A stretch of DNA of 64,000 nt from Anisodus tanguticus (lineage: Eukaryota; Streptophyta; Magnoliopsida; Solanales; Solanaceae): the NCBI GenBank assembly GCA_034509755.1, contig CM067559.1, positions 41,269,032 to 41,333,031 of the forward strand, given 5' to 3'. The first letter of the stretch is position 1. Every line of letters starts with the position of its first letter. Of this stretch, positions 11,477-24,017 are shown in pieces. Below the pieces are notes generated by a model. That model saw only the letters and a list, made by a program, of their open reading frames with translations. It was not told the DNA's origin and ran no database searches. The position numbers and the translations under genes are program-made.

Positions 11477-13137
11477 GTGGAAGCAAAAAAAATAGCGTAT
11501 GCAAAATTAGTAGAAAGCAAGAATGAGATGGAGAAGTGGACGAATAGAGAATTGTCTAAGATGGCGAGGAAAGAGGCAAAGCTAGCGGTTATGGCAGAGA
11601 AAATAATGGTTTTTGAACGTCTATATGTGGAATTAGAGGAAAATGTGGGGATAAGAAGTTGTACAAACTAGCCAAGGCGAGGGAGAGGAGGGCACGTGAC
11701 TTGGATCACGTGAGGTGCATCAAGGAAGAGGATGACAAAGTACTGGTGGAGGACGCACATATTAGGCGGAGGTAGCAGTCTTACTTCCATAAACTCTTGA
11801 ACAAAAAAAGAAGATAAATACATTGTGTTGGAAGATCTGAAGTAATCTGGTAGGTACCGGGATATTGGGTATTGTGGAAACATTAAGGTTGAGGAGGTTC
11901 AGGGTGATGTTCGCAGGATGCGCATGGACGAGCAACCGGGCCTAATGAGATCCAAGTTGAATTTTGGAAGAGCGCATACAGAGAAGGTTTGGAGTGGCTG
12001 ACGGAGTTATTTAACGTCATTTTTAAGACGGCGACAATGATTCCTTTGTACAAGAACAAAGGTGATATCCAGAGTTGCAACGACTATAGAAGAATCAAGA
12101 TGCTAAGCCACACTATGAAATTTTGGGAAAGAGTCATGGAGATGAGGGTGAGAAGAGACGTGTCTATCTTCGAGAACCAGTTTGGATTCATGCCGGGCAT
12201 TCGACTATAGAAGCCATTCATCTTATTAGGAGGTTGGTGGAGCAGTATAGAGAGAGGAAGAGAGACTTATATATGGTTTTGATCGACCTCGAGAAGGCAT
12301 ACAACAAAGTCCATAGGGAGGTTCTATGGAGATATTTGGAGCTTAGAGGTATACCTGTGGCATACACTAGGGCATTCAAGGATATGTATGATGGATCCAA
12401 GACCAGGGTACGGACAGTAGGAGAAGACTCGGAGAACTTTCCATTGATGATGGGGCTGCACTAGGGATCAGCTCTTAGCCCATTCATCTTTGCCTTGGTG
12501 ATGGAATGACTGACACGACAAATTCAAGGGGATGTTCCATGGTGTATGTTATTCGCAGACGATATAGTCTTGATTGATGAGGCTCGCAACAGAGTGAACG
12601 CTAAGCTGGAGGTTTGGAGACAGACTCTGGAGTCTAAATGGTTCAGGCTGAGTAGGATCAAGACAAAATACTTGGAGTGCAAGTTCAGTAACGGGAGCAA
12701 CCTTGAGACAGGTGTGGATGTGAGGCTTGGTACTCAGGTCGTTCCAAAGAAAGGAAGCTTTAAGTATCTCAGATCTATTATCCAAGGGAATAGAGAGATT
12801 GATGACGATGTCACACATCGTATTGGGGCAGGGTGGATTAAATAGAGGATCGCATCTGGAGTCTTGTATGATAAAAATGTGTCACCAAAACTTAAAGACA
12901 AGTTCTATAGGGTGGTGGTTAGACCGACTATATTGTATGGTGGGGGGGAGTGTTTGGCCGGTCAAGACTCCGCACACCCAAAAGATGAAAGTTGCGGAGA
13001 TAAGGATACTAAGATGGATGTGTGGGTATACAAGGAGGGATATAATTAGAAATAATGATATCCGGGACAGAGTGAGAGTGGCCTCGGTGGAGGATAAGAT
13101 GCGGGAAACAAGGTTAAGATGGTTCGGGCACGTGTAG
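11477..13137 (+). pseudogene. LINE reverse transcriptase, broken
   Basis: Blocks in order: MARKEAKLAV linker (11477-11671), IPLYKNKGDIQSCNDYRRI (about 12044-12100), FENQFGFMPG, MVLIDLEKAYNKVHREVLW (about 12271-12330), GSALSPFIFALVM, then MLFADDIVLIDEARN (12546-12590). FADD is the catalytic Asp pair. RPTILYGGG and the IRILRWMCGYTRRD and RLRWFGHV blocks (12727-13137) are the C-terminal region typical of this clade. Stops and frame changes at about 11670, 12210, 12464 and 12845 inactivate it. Confidence 0.85.
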
Positions 13138-13686
13138 ATGAGACACAAATGCCCAGTGTGAAGGTGTGAAATGTTGGTTATGGACGGGTACAAGAGGGGT
13201 AATGGTAGGCCGAAGAAGTATTGGGGAGAGGTGATTAAACAACATATGACGCAGGTGCAATCACTGAGGACATGACCTTAGATAGGGGCTTATGGTTGAC
13301 ACGGATTAGGGTAGTAGGTAGTTCAGCGTAGTTCTACTTACGCTTACAAACTGATAGTTGTAGTGTTATTATTGTAGGCTCGTTTAGCCTATCATACTAG
13401 TAGGCACAATATTGCTTTATAGTCCCCTGTCGTTTGATTTATGTGCTATGTGTATTTTGTTTGTTTTATTTACATGCATTGGTTATTGCTTCTTTTTCAT
13501 AATTCGCTATCATGATTTAGTTGTTTTGTTTGTCCTACTTTGCTTGTGCTTGTGCTTTGTCTTGAGCCGATGGTCTCTCGAAAACAATCATTCTACCTAC
13601 CAATGTAGAGGTAAGGTATGCGTACACTCTACCCTCCCCAGACCCACGTTTTGGAATTTCACTAGGTATGTTATTGTTGTTGTTGT

Positions 13687-15293
13687 CTAAAGTGCTAAGA
13701 ACCGAATTAGTTCGGTCTGATCCGATTTTTGGTTTTTCGTATTTATGCTCATTCTAGCTAGAGCCTATTTTCAAAGACCACTATGGCCCGTTGGAGCAGC
13801 GAACACTTTGCAAACAAAACCTTCTAGTTTTTCAGCTTTTAGGTCCGTAATTTGCTCAGTTTTTGGTTAGAAACTCAAAAAGCTTCCCTAATTTTTGGCT
13901 CCATACCTTTTCCTTTTAAGAAAAAGCTCTTAGGGTGGTTATTGTCCCAAGAAACAATTTGAGTGTGGTCGAATTATGACTAGCACCATAGCAGTAATTA
14001 TTTTTTAGAATTCTTTACTGGAGCTTCCCACCTGACATTTATTTAACATTAACATTTCTTCCTTTTCCACTTTTTCATTAAAATAAAATATTCAGAGCCG
14101 ATCCAAATTTTAAATTTGTTTGATTAAATAAGTTTTTTAACATCAAACTCATTATACTTTTTAGGCAGGATTTTGCATGCAATTCTAGGACAACAGTGGT
14201 TAAGGAAGTTTATATGCGTAAATAGTGCGATCGAGGTAAATCAGTTATTTTAGGTCTTTAAGGGGACATTCTAGCATTGGTCGCCAGAAATTGTTGAACA
14301 TATTTAATTAAGTTAATTTAGAGTTATTCAATTAGTACATGCATGACCGTTGATGTTTTTATTTATTTATGGGGTCTCAAATACATCTTATGTGTACTAT
14401 GGTTGGTTTTCATTTGTATGTATTCTTTAAATATGCAATCTTAAAAATGATACACATTACATTATGTAAGTAATTTTTACACTATCAATTCACGTTTATC
14501 TATTATAAAAGGTAATCTCAAAATCATAAATTCTAAATTTTAAGAAAACTTATATGCAAATATCTTTTGAGTGATATACTAATATAAAAAATTCTTTACG
14601 CAAATGATGTGTATATATTTATTACTCAAACCCATTTATTGGAGTTCAATATCTCAATATGCATGATGGCTCTATCTAAACTCTAAAGTCTAAAGTGATC
14701 ATTTAGACCAAGAAAAAAAAGATCAAAATTAAACGAAAAATGTCATAAAATTTCTTTGCATTAATAATTACATATCCATTTCCAAGCACGAGAGGAGAGG
14801 TATATTCTTTTCCCATCAGACACTATAAAGTATCCAAACTTCTTTCCAGCAAACTTTAACTATTAATGGGCCCACATTTTCCATGATCTTGAATTCTTTG
14901 CATTAGCTTTTTCTGAAAAATTTAGAGAGATCTTATTATTTTAATCATTAAGAGACCATTTTTGTAATCATTCAACCTTAATCGAAGTTAAAAGAAACCC
15001 CAAAATATATAACAAATCCCAAAAATAATTTATCTTTGCTTGAACTATTCTTCAACAGTTAAACTAACACACAAGGTATAGTTCCACTTCCACTACTAAA
15101 AAAACCAGGAAACAAATAGTTTTTGTCATAAACAATAAAAATTTATTGCTAAGTTTATTTAATAATGGTTTATAAAAAAACTTGTTACATACCGGCTATT
15201 TAGGTACATATTAGCGATGAATTTTCTTTTGTTAGTATTCTATATGAATTTTTTCAATTCTTTTATATTTCATACAAGGGAAATAGGGCTGGT
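13687..15293. other. AT-rich non-coding stretch
   Basis: No gene or complete element seen. At 15093 the text cactactaaaaaaacc resembles a CACTA-type terminus, but no partner end was found. The rest is low-complexity intergenic DNA. Confidence 0.4.
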
Positions 15294-16274
15294 AATGGAT
15301 CGAAGGTGGATCGGGTGGAGCTCAATCCGCCTCCACCCGCCAACCATTAATCCACCACCCGACCCATCCATCACACCTATTTTTTCTTAATCCACATCCG
15401 ATCCACCCCTCATCCACGGATGAATCGGGTGCTTCGCGGATGAAAATCCTTGGTAAAATAAAAAAAAAAGTACATCAAATAAATATCATCATACTGTTTT
15501 TACAAGCCGTGTCTATGCTCCAAACATGCAACAAAAAAATGAAAAGGAGCCAAAAATCAATAATAATCTGAAGTAACTAAAGTTTAAAGGACGAATTACA
15601 TGTCACTTCTAATAATACTAATAATTGAGTTTCTAATTAGCGACAATCTTAATAGACTAAAACATTAAAATCCATCAGGTCTTCGTATCACATCCTCGAA
15701 GATCTATTCATTTTCTAAATCACATATTCATGTCCTCTCCATCATGTCATTAATGAAATAAAAGCATATCAAAAACAAAATATTATTAAATCAAATATTA
15801 TCGTAGGAAATAAATGTGATTAGTTTACCGAGTTAACATCAATAAAAGATCTGCAAAAAACAAACAAGTATGAGGACTTGTCATTTCTGACCGGAGCTGT
15901 ATTGTGCGGCTAGGGTAAAAACAATTGGGTGAAGTTGACCAAGTGAGAAGAGTTGTGCTATTTTGGGATTTTAAGTGGTTTGGAGGTGCCAGGATTGGGT
16001 TGTGATCTTTTGGGTCTTACATTAAGTTAAGAGAGGGCTGTGATGAGAGTAAAAAATCTGGCTAATTTTATATTTAAAAGGTAATAAAACTTTGAAAATA
16101 ATTAATTTATAAATGGGTGGATGGATGAGTCGGGTGGTGAGTTGGATGTATGTCCACCCGAATCCGACCCGATCCGTCACCCGATTAAAATCCGTGTTTT
16201 GTCGGATTTTCGTTCATGTAATCGAGTCGGGTGGATCGGATATCCATCGGGTCATGGTGAAATTGTCAGCCCTA
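15294..16274. mobile_element. Non-autonomous hAT-like element with 8-bp TSD
   Basis: Ends TAGGGCTGGTAAT and, on the other strand, TAGGGCTGACAAT; flanked by the 8-base direct repeat AAGGGAAA (15286-15293 and 16275-16282). Sub-terminal regions are packed with GGGTGGATCGG/CCACCCG-type motifs on both sides (15305-15435 and 16115-16255), as in hAT elements where they bind the transposase. The 700-base AT-rich centre has no transposase. Ends and 8-bp duplication fit hAT. Confidence 0.8.
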
Positions 16275-17945
16275 AAGGGAAAGCTCATGTAATTTACTTG
16301 AAATTTTTATCTTGTTGACGAATAAATTAAGGATTATAAGGTGGGGAATGAAACTCTCGCTAACAAGTGAAAGTTGAAGTTCATAACTAACTGGATTGCA
16401 AAAAAATCCTATTCTTATATGACTTTATTTTTTTATTTTTAAATAGGGAAGATGATCGACTTCCGCTTTTATTATATTTTTATAGTGTACTATGTTTGCA
16501 TGAAAATATATAAAGAGAAAAGGGAGGAAAATAAATATCTTTAAAGAGCACCACCATTTCTTTGAGGAGGTATATATAGGTCTTGGAATACATACATGGA
16601 TTAATCTAATAAGAAAGAGATCACAATATTATTATAACTTCTGCTTTCAAAGGTTTTTCTACTTTCAAATCTACTTGAGATTTTTAGGTCTAAAAACAAC
16701 CAAACTGATTGGATGGTATCAAGATTCACAATTGCTTAGTTTGAACTTTTGTCTTAATTAATAACTTGCGGCGTATGATTTCAAATTGTGTTTTACTCCA
16801 TATCAATTCCGAAATACTTTTACATACAATAACGTTATATTTAAAGTTAATGGTGAAAATTATTATTTTTTCGTGAGTTTCACATCCCAGCTATCAGTTG
16901 TTATTTTCCTTTTTCTACCTAATTTATCGTTGTATAGATAGTGATAGTTAAGGATAGGAAAAAGGGAACAATTAATAATTTAGATGTGAAACTCGTGAAA
17001 AATGAATTCAGATCATTTTTTTTTATCATTATCTCTTGTATATATACATCTTTCTTTTGGGAGAAGAATCTTCTCAACATTAATCAACCTGCATGCTTTT
17101 AGAATTAAACTTGCCCTTTTACAGGTTTACTGAGATAATTCACATTTTCTTAGGTCTGGTGAGCTATTAAAAAATTGTCCCTAGCCACAAAAGTTAAAGA
17201 ATTTGTGCGTGATGTCCATCATTAACTAATCTCTACATAATTTGTTTCTAGCTAATCGAAACAACCCTAGTGTTTTGATGGTAAAAACTTAGTCCCTTCA
17301 GTCCACTTTACTTGTCATGGTTATTATAAATAATTTGTCAAAAAATGTTATCATTTTAAAAAATTAAGATAGAATAATTAATTAGCATTTTCCGTAGATT
17401 CTTATGGAGGTTTATTTAAAAGGTTTGACCTGAGTTTTGACAAAAAAAAGTCGACAGAACTCGGTTGATGTCTTCAAATGATATAAAATCGCCGAGCCCG
17501 ATCTGTTTTACTAAAAATATTGACGGAACATCACCGAGCTAGATCGTTTTTTTTTATTTTGGCACAAAAAATTTAAGCGAGCTCGTTCGGTTCTATTAAA
17601 GAAAATTTAAAAAATTGGGATCAAACATATTGAATCGGTCGGTTTTTCGTTGGTTCGAAAGTCAGTCGGCTTATGTTGTGCTTCTCATTAGTTACCGTTA
17701 GTTTTTAAGTCCATTATGTTAGTTGGACCAAAGGTGCCCCACTATAACAAACTTAAAGAATTAAAGATGCTCAAGATTATATTTGAAGAACTAAAATAAA
17801 CCTACTTTTATAAATAAGGGGTAATTTTAGATAAATATTCTTTATTTGTACACATTTTTATCATTTAGTTATGATTAATTAAGACATATTTTTACCACAT
17901 TAAATCACTTACCTAATTGAGTTGATAGCAAGGAGGTAGTCTATC
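16275..17945. other. AT-rich non-coding stretch
   Basis: Apart from the fold-back repeat at 16865-17003 and a Stowaway-like fragment near 17290-17400 (agtcccttcagtccactttacttgtc), I see nothing recognisable. Confidence 0.4.
16865..17003. repeat. Small fold-back (inverted-repeat) element
   Basis: ATTTTTTCGTGAGTTTCACATC at the left is matched by GATGTGAAACTCGTGAAAAAT at the right, and the match continues inward (ttgtt.ttttcctttttc against gaaaaagg.aacaa). The whole 139-base unit can form a near-complete hairpin. It could be a short MITE; no clear target duplication. Confidence 0.65.
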
Positions 17946-17950
17946 GTAGC

Positions 17951-18211
17951 TGAAAGAAATAATCTCTTCATTATTTTTATTAATGAATGAGTATATATAC
18001 AATTTACAATTTTCATAATATGGAAAATCATATTCCTATTCTACTCCCAAAATCCTATTCTATTTGTACAACACTTCTACAATTATGGTAAGTATACAAT
18101 GCTAATTAATTACAAATAATATGGTACAATATATTCTCCAAACCGTGATATACTTTCCACGTATATCACAAACCAGAATTGTATATCAGAGACAATTACG
18201 TATATTTATCA
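17951..18211 (-). repeat. 3' LTR of element B
   Basis: It is bounded by TG..CA and next to the polypurine tract. Minus-strand U3 carries palindromic GTATATCAC/GTGATATAC motifs; a TATATATAC box is followed by the CATTAATGAAAATAAT-like end shared with the other LTRs of this lineage. Confidence 0.9.
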
Positions 18212-18224
18212 CACCCCCGTAGTC

Positions 18225-18690
18225 ATAGCGGGCGGTCTTCGTACACTGAGACTGTCCCTAAAATCTTCAAATAGAATCGAGGGAAGACCCTTTGTAAAGA
18301 TGTCTGCAATTTGATACTTGGAAGGAACATGGCAGACGCGTACTTGTCGACGAACTACCTTTTCGCGAACAAAGTGAATATATTAGTGCGCTGGTGTTGA
18401 ACCGGATTACCAGAAATGTATATGTCATTAATATTATCACAATAAACCAATGTAGCTTTCTGAATTGAATAATGAAGCTCTAAAAGAAGATTACGTAACC
18501 AACAGGATTCAGAGACCACATTGGCTACCCCTCTATTCCAGGCCTCTCCACTAGAGCGTGGTATCTGGAAAACCACCCCAATCAGCATCTGTATACGAGA
18601 CAAGTGTAGACGTCGATGAAGGATATAAATGTAAACCATAGTCAAGTGTCCCCTGGATGTATTGAATAATGTGTTTGAGCGCATTCATGT
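18225..18690 (-). pseudogene. Element B RNase H domain, broken
   Basis: On the minus strand one sees ESCWLRNLLLELHYSIQKATL, VYCDNINDIYISGNPVQHQR and, in another frame, the RVCHVPSKYQIADIFTKGLP-type terminus. The usual SDTRRSTSGY start and the segment between QHQRT and the end are shortened or shifted. It is the C-terminal domain of the copia polyprotein. Confidence 0.8.
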
Positions 18691-18724
18691 GCTCAACTAT
18701 GAGATCATGCATAAACAAACACAC

Positions 18725-19649
18725 CTACTGTACGACATACATAATATCTGGTCTCGTGAAAGTAAGATACCAAAGGGCCCCTGCAAGACTGCGATAGTGG
18801 GTCGGATCCTCGTAAAGTGAGCCAGCTGCAGCACCCAGCTTAGGTTTAGTATCAATAGGAGTGGAAATAGACTTGCATGAGGACATACCAGCTTGCTCAA
18901 TGATCTCAGCGACATACTTTCGTTGTGATAAGAATAACCCACCTGCATGACGAGTGACAGCAATCCCCAAAAAGTAAATCAAGGGCCCCAAGTTTTTCAT
19001 AGCAAACTCAAAATTGAGCATTGCCATGATAGACTTGCGCAAAGCATCAGAAGAGGCAGTCAAGATAATATCATCCACATATAATAGTATATAAGTTAGG
19101 GAAGTACCACGACGATATATGAATAATGAATTATCAGACATGTTGTGCGAAAACCCAATAGATGAAACACAGTCTTCAAATCTCTTATACCAAGTCCGTG
19201 GGGCCTGCTTAAGCCCCATACAAGGACTTCTTCAATAAACAAACATGATGAGGATATTTGGGGTCTCGAAAACTCAAGGGCTGATGCATATAAACGGTCT
19301 CCTTAAGATCACCATGTAAGAAAACATTTTTCACATCTAACTGGTGAATGGGCCAAGATTTCGAAAGAGCCAGACTGAGAACAATGCGAATGGTAGCCGG
19401 TTTGACCACCGGACTAAACGTCTCACTACAATCCACGCCAACCTGTTGAGACTTACCATCACCTACAAGACGAGCCTTATGCCTCGCAAAAGAACCATCA
19501 GAATTATCCTTATGAGTAAAAATCCACATAGATCGAATAATATTAACACCAGAAAGACGGGTTACCAACTCCCACGTCTTATTTTCAATAAGAGCATCAT
19601 ATTCATCGGTCATAGCCAATTTCCAATTCGAATCATTTAATGCGGACAC
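18725..19649 (-). pseudogene. Element B reverse transcriptase, two frames
   Basis: A frame at 19649-19209 reads from SALNDSNWKLAMTDEYDALI through HQLDVKNVFLHGDLKETVYM; the continuation at 19219-18725 has GLKQAPRTWYKRF, the catalytic LLYVDDIILTASSD and TRPDIMYVVQ. A frameshift near 19215 separates them. The YVDD catalytic block itself is intact. Confidence 0.88.
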
Positions 19650-20060
19650 TGGGTTACGGGGTAGGGGGATTTAAGAACATAAGAATTTAAATTAAAATGT
19701 CTTTTTGGTTTAAACATACATTGTTGACTACAAGTGACCGATCGATGACTTGGGGGAGAATTGGGTGGATTTTGGGACAAAATCGGAGGGGTGACGGATC
19801 GGCGGCGGACGGTGGGCTCGCTGGCCCAACACTGGAAGTGTTACCTGAAACAGTGGCAGGGGCAGAACTGGGTTGGATATGCGGCCCAGTTGCTGGACCC
19901 ATGATGGAAAAACTGGGCAGAGGCGACGGACATGAGGTCCAGCGGGCAGTGGATCCGCTGGCGGATTTTTGGATGCAGGACAAGTCCGATAAATGATGGA
20001 TAATATACGGAGAGATCTCATCATCTAAAAAACTATACGATCGAGGCACTAGACTACCCA

Positions 20061-21190
20061 CTTTAGAAAACGGAAATTGGGTTTCATAAAAATAACATGG
20101 CGACTAATGATGATTTTATTAGATGATAAATCAAAAATTTGTAACCACGATGATTAGATGGATAACCCAAAAATACGCAAGCGGTAGAACGGGCTTGAAG
20201 TTTGTTAATAGTAGTCTACGGAAAAAGTGGATAACATAAACACCCAAAGACCCTAAGATGGGAATACGAATGATCCTTATTATATAGGGTTCTAAGAGGA
20301 GACAAATATGTCAATCCTTTGGTAGGAAGGATGTTAAGAAGAGAGGTAGCCATTTGGTGAGCATGATGTCAAAAGTAAGGGGTTACGAAAGCATGGACCA
20401 ATAAAGTTCGGACAATATTATTTATGGCATGGATTTTTTGTTCGACTTTCTCATTTTGCGAAGACGTATGAGGACAAGAGAAACGAAAAGCTATGCCATT
20501 ATTTGCACAAAATTTCCGAAACAACCCATTATCTTATTCTTTGCCATTGTCACATTGAATGTTCTTTATTTCGCGTTCGAATTGGGTACGGATGAATGCT
20601 CGAAATTTTAAGAAGGTGGAAAAAACTTGAGATTTTTTCGCTAATGTAAAAGTCCATAAAAAATTAGAATAATCATCCATAAAAAGAACATAATAATGAT
20701 GGCCCACATAACATAAAACAGGAGATGTCCATAAATACCTTTGAATAATATCGAATGACATATAAGTGCTAGAAGTAGAGGGTACAAATGGTAATCTAAC
20801 ATGTTTTTCTAAAGGACATGAATGACAAATAGGAGTACTATGTGTACCCTTACAAAAAATATAATTTTTTTTATTTAACGAAGAAACAACTGATGACCCA
20901 GGGTAACCCAAACGTGCATGCCACAAGGAAGGGGTTATAACTGCAAAAGTAGATGGCAAGGCAGGACTCAAGAGACTAGAGGTGGGCGTGATAGGATAAA
21001 GATCTCTCATACTATTACATCTCATGAGAGGTATCCCCATCTTGAAATCCTTCACAGAAAATCCAAAAGGATCAAAATTAACTAAAACCCAATTATCAGT
21101 GGTGAATTGACGGACAGACACCAAATTTTTAATTAAGTTAGGGACATAAGGGATGTTTTTCAAGACAAGAGGTGGATGTGGGGGAGACAA
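20061..21190 (-). pseudogene. Element B integrase, broken
   Basis: The frame at 21190-20534 carries the pre-integrase zinc region (WHARLGYPGSS, HSCPLEKHVRLPF), MSFDIIQRYLWTSPVL where the usual HSDLWT Asp block is altered, and IKNIQCDNGKE. Downstream pieces to about 20061 correspond to the C-terminal integrase region. The region 20061-19687 is the Pro-rich linker to RT, open but poorly conserved. Confidence 0.8.
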
Positions 21191-21239
21191 AGTTGCATGA
21201 CTGTAACCACGAATTGGAATTGAGTTGCCATTACCAATA

Positions 21240-22480
21240 ATTTTTGCTCAAATTGGATAAGACGAGAGAGTACCTTGGTCAGACGTCATGTGAGAAGTGG
21301 CGCCGGTGTCCATGTACCAATTTGCTAAGGAGGATTCAATCTAAGTGTATGCATGGCGGCCTCAATATCTGTAGGAGTCGAGATCGGATTAGGTCCCTTA
21401 GCATGAAAAGCATGCGTAGGCCGAGGCCCAAGCAGACCTTCTTGCCGTCCAGTATCGTGTCGGAACCCATTGGATTGCTGGGAATGATTGGGCTTGAAAG
21501 GTTGATTGGTGGCCCACTGTCCAGGATAAGGCGAGGCCAGAAAATAGGGGCTGCTGGGCCACTGGCCACCGGCCCAGCCCCACGTTATGGGGCCCATGGC
21601 TGGGACCAGGTGTCCTGCGGTCCACTGTCACCGTGCCGTGGTCCTCCGCCACTTTTTTGGCTTCCCCCACTGTCGTCGGTACCTCCACGATTGTCGCCGT
21701 GATTTTTGCAATTATTTTTCCTATTCTTTTTGCCGCCATCGTGAAGACAATTTTTGCCAAAATTGTGAACAAAACCTTGAGAAGGATCAGATGAAGTCAT
21801 CATCACCACGGGGCATGCGCCGGTAGCCGCCTTTTTGGACAAGTCAGCCTCTTCTAACGTGAGCATCGACTGGGCTTGATTAAGAGGTGGAAGTGAGTTA
21901 CTTTGACGGAACATGTGCTCCAACGTTACGGAGTTGGTCTGCCAACTCCTTGAGACGTTTACAGTAAGCTGATACATTCGGGAAATCTTCCATGTTGACT
22001 TGAGAAAATTCCTGCTCAAGAGTGACAACGCAAGAGTGTTGGTTATCCTAGAATATATCACGCAATCTATTCCATGTAGCCATAGCCATAATGTCCGGCT
22101 CAATAATCGTCTGTAAAAGATCGGTAGAAATAGTGGAATAAATCCACTGAAAGACGGTAGCATTAAGAGTAATCCATAACTGAGGATCTTCCGTGTGAGT
22201 AGGGGTAGCGGGAGGAATTACGTAATGGAGAACTTGATGTGACATTGCGTGAATTTTGATAACTCTGTCCACGTCACATACTAGACGTTTTCCAAATCAA
22301 GAACAATAGGGATGTGGTTCTTGATGTTGGAAGCAGTAAGGGCAGGATGAAATGTCTTTTTAGACATAACGAAAGAACAAAGGGATTTGAAAGAAAATTT
22401 GGGAAGAGAGGAGGTAAATTTCGACACGAAATCCGAGAAAGGGGCACAGATTCCGATGCGGTTTCGGCCGAGAAGGGCAC
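21240..22480 (-). pseudogene. Element B gag and protease region, broken
   Basis: In pieces on the minus strand: KTFHPALTASNIK near the 5' end, HAMSHQVLHYVIPPA, TISTDLLQTIIEP and MATWNRLRDIF (22272-22048), then LNQAQSMLTLEEADL and a Lys/Asn/Gly-rich tail. This is the same gag as in element D but split by shifts. The protease WYMDTGATSHMT area lies at about 21325-21260. Confidence 0.8.
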
Positions 22481-22541
22481 AGAAATCGAGAATAAATTTG
22501 GGGAAGAGCGGAGGTAATTTAGTCCTAGACTTCTGATACCA

Positions 22542-22801
22542 TGAAAGAAATAATCTCTCTATTATTTTCATTAATGAATGAGTATATATACAATTTACAA
22601 TTTCCATAATATGGAAAATCCTATTCCTATTCTACTCCAAAACCTTATTCTATTTGTACAAGACTTCTACAATTATGATAAGTGTACAATGCTAATTAAT
22701 TACAAATAATATGGTACAATATAATTTCCAAATCGTGATATACTTTCCATGTATATCATGGACCATATTTGTATATCATGGACAATTACGTATATTTATC
22801 A
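22542..22801 (-). repeat. 5' LTR of element B
   Basis: Same sequence as 17951-18211 with scattered differences; the primer-binding site abuts it and the GTAGC duplication follows it on plus. Confidence 0.9.
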
Positions 22802-22874
22802 GTAGCCTCGTGGAGCTGTTATTACAAATACTTCTCGGACAATGGGAAAAAAGAAATTCAATGCTTGCGGGTAC

Positions 22875-24009
22875 TAGGGGTGAACGGGTCGGGGTACCCT
22901 AACATTTTTTAACTACCCGGACCCTACCCGATTAAAGATCGATTCCTAAATTTATAATCCGAAACCTACCCGTAGCAATCATTACCCGGAACCTACCCGG
23001 ACCCGCCGGGTCCGGGTAGGTTCCCGGATACCCTGTAAATTAAAAACACAGATTAAGCAACTATTTTTTAGCCTATGAGAATAAAAAAGAGTTCTAAAAT
23101 AATTATATCCATTAGTTTTTTATCCTGCAATTAGAGTTTTTAGTACCCTTATAAGAAGTTTTAGAAAACTTATTTATTATAGAAAAGCTAATTCTGTAAC
23201 CAAAACCTAAAATTGCAAGCCAAATTTGACACTTAATTAATTGAACGTGTTGATTTCAAAATAAATTTGGAAATATCTGAATTAAACTTATTTTCGTGTT
23301 CATAAGCTCTTCGATACAAAAGAAAAACTTTATTATACTAGTAAATCCCTAAATTTCATCTTCACAGCTACAAAAATATACACAAATTTTAAAAATAGAT
23401 TTACATTTCAAATCAAAAAGTAATACAAATTGAAGATGAGTATCGCCTGAAATAGAACAGAAGCATAGGATATTAAAAAGAAATTGAAGAGTTAGATATG
23501 AACCCATATGCATTTTAGGAAGGACGTGAACACAACCAAGGGAGAGAAAGAGGCAAAGGTGAAGCTTCAACGACGACAACGATGAAAGTACCTGAGAGAA
23601 AGCTTCAACAACGACGACGATGAAGCTCAGTGGTGTAGCTAAAACGCCATTTTTATTGAGAGAGTTTTGGGTCTCTTAGGGCACAAAGAGCATTCTAGAA
23701 CAAGGGTGAAAAAGCTGAAATATTTGCGTCTTGGGGTGGGGAAAATCAATGTGCAGGCGTGCAATAAACAATTTTGGAGAAAGTTAAAAGTGGTCCAAAT
23801 GTTTCTCAAAAAAGTAAAAATATTTAATATTTTATAGGTTCCGGGTACCCTGTCTCTATTTGCCGGAACCAGAACCGGACCCGACATTGATCGGTTCCTA
23901 ATTTTACTATCCGGACCCTACCCGTTATTATAATATATCTACCCGAAACCTACCCGTTAGTGTCGGTTCCGGTCGGGTATCTGGGTACCCTGTACCATGC
24001 TCACCCCTA
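22875..24009. mobile_element. Non-autonomous hAT-like element with 8-bp TSD
   Basis: The ends are TAGGGGTGAACGGG and, on the other strand, TAGGGGTGAGCATGG; the exact eight-base duplication GCGGGTAC lies at 22867-22874 and 24010-24017. ACCCGGA/TACCCG motifs fill both sub-terminal zones (22890-23035 and 23835-24000). The centre is AT-rich with no transposase. Related to the elements at 15294, 25031 and 49050. Confidence 0.85.
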
Positions 24010-24017
24010 GCGGGTAC

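Larger units (their letters stand above)
9780..13686 (+). mobile_element. RTE-type LINE (non-LTR retrotransposon), near full length, decayed
   Basis: A GC-rich leader (about 9780-10130, rich in GCCACC and CTCCG) is followed by an apurinic-type endonuclease region, a reverse transcriptase region and a 3' end CACTAGGTATGTTATTGTTGTTGTTGT. The (TTG)n tail and lack of poly(A) are typical of RTE-clade elements. Coding frames are broken in many places, so it is a fossil. The 5' boundary is uncertain and no target duplication was found. Short 3' pieces of the same family occur at 6085, 27376 and 42059. Confidence 0.8.
17951..22801 (-). mobile_element. Full-length Ty1/copia retrotransposon (element B)
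   Basis: Two LTRs (17951-18211 and 22542-22801) flank a copia pol gene in gag-protease-integrase-RT-RNase H order on the minus strand. A five-base target duplication GTAGC lies at 17946-17950 and 22802-22806. The primer-binding site, TGGTATCAGAAG on the minus strand at 22541-22530, abuts the 5' LTR and fits initiator Met tRNA. A polypurine tract precedes the 3' LTR (cacccccg on plus at 18212-18219). All domains are interrupted, so it cannot move on its own. Elements C and D and the scrap at 39112 belong to the same lineage. Confidence 0.93.

Noticed and set aside
19697..19996. Plus-strand 99-codon frame
   Set aside because: It lies antisense to the GC-rich Pro-rich linker of element B; no family similarity, explained by composition.
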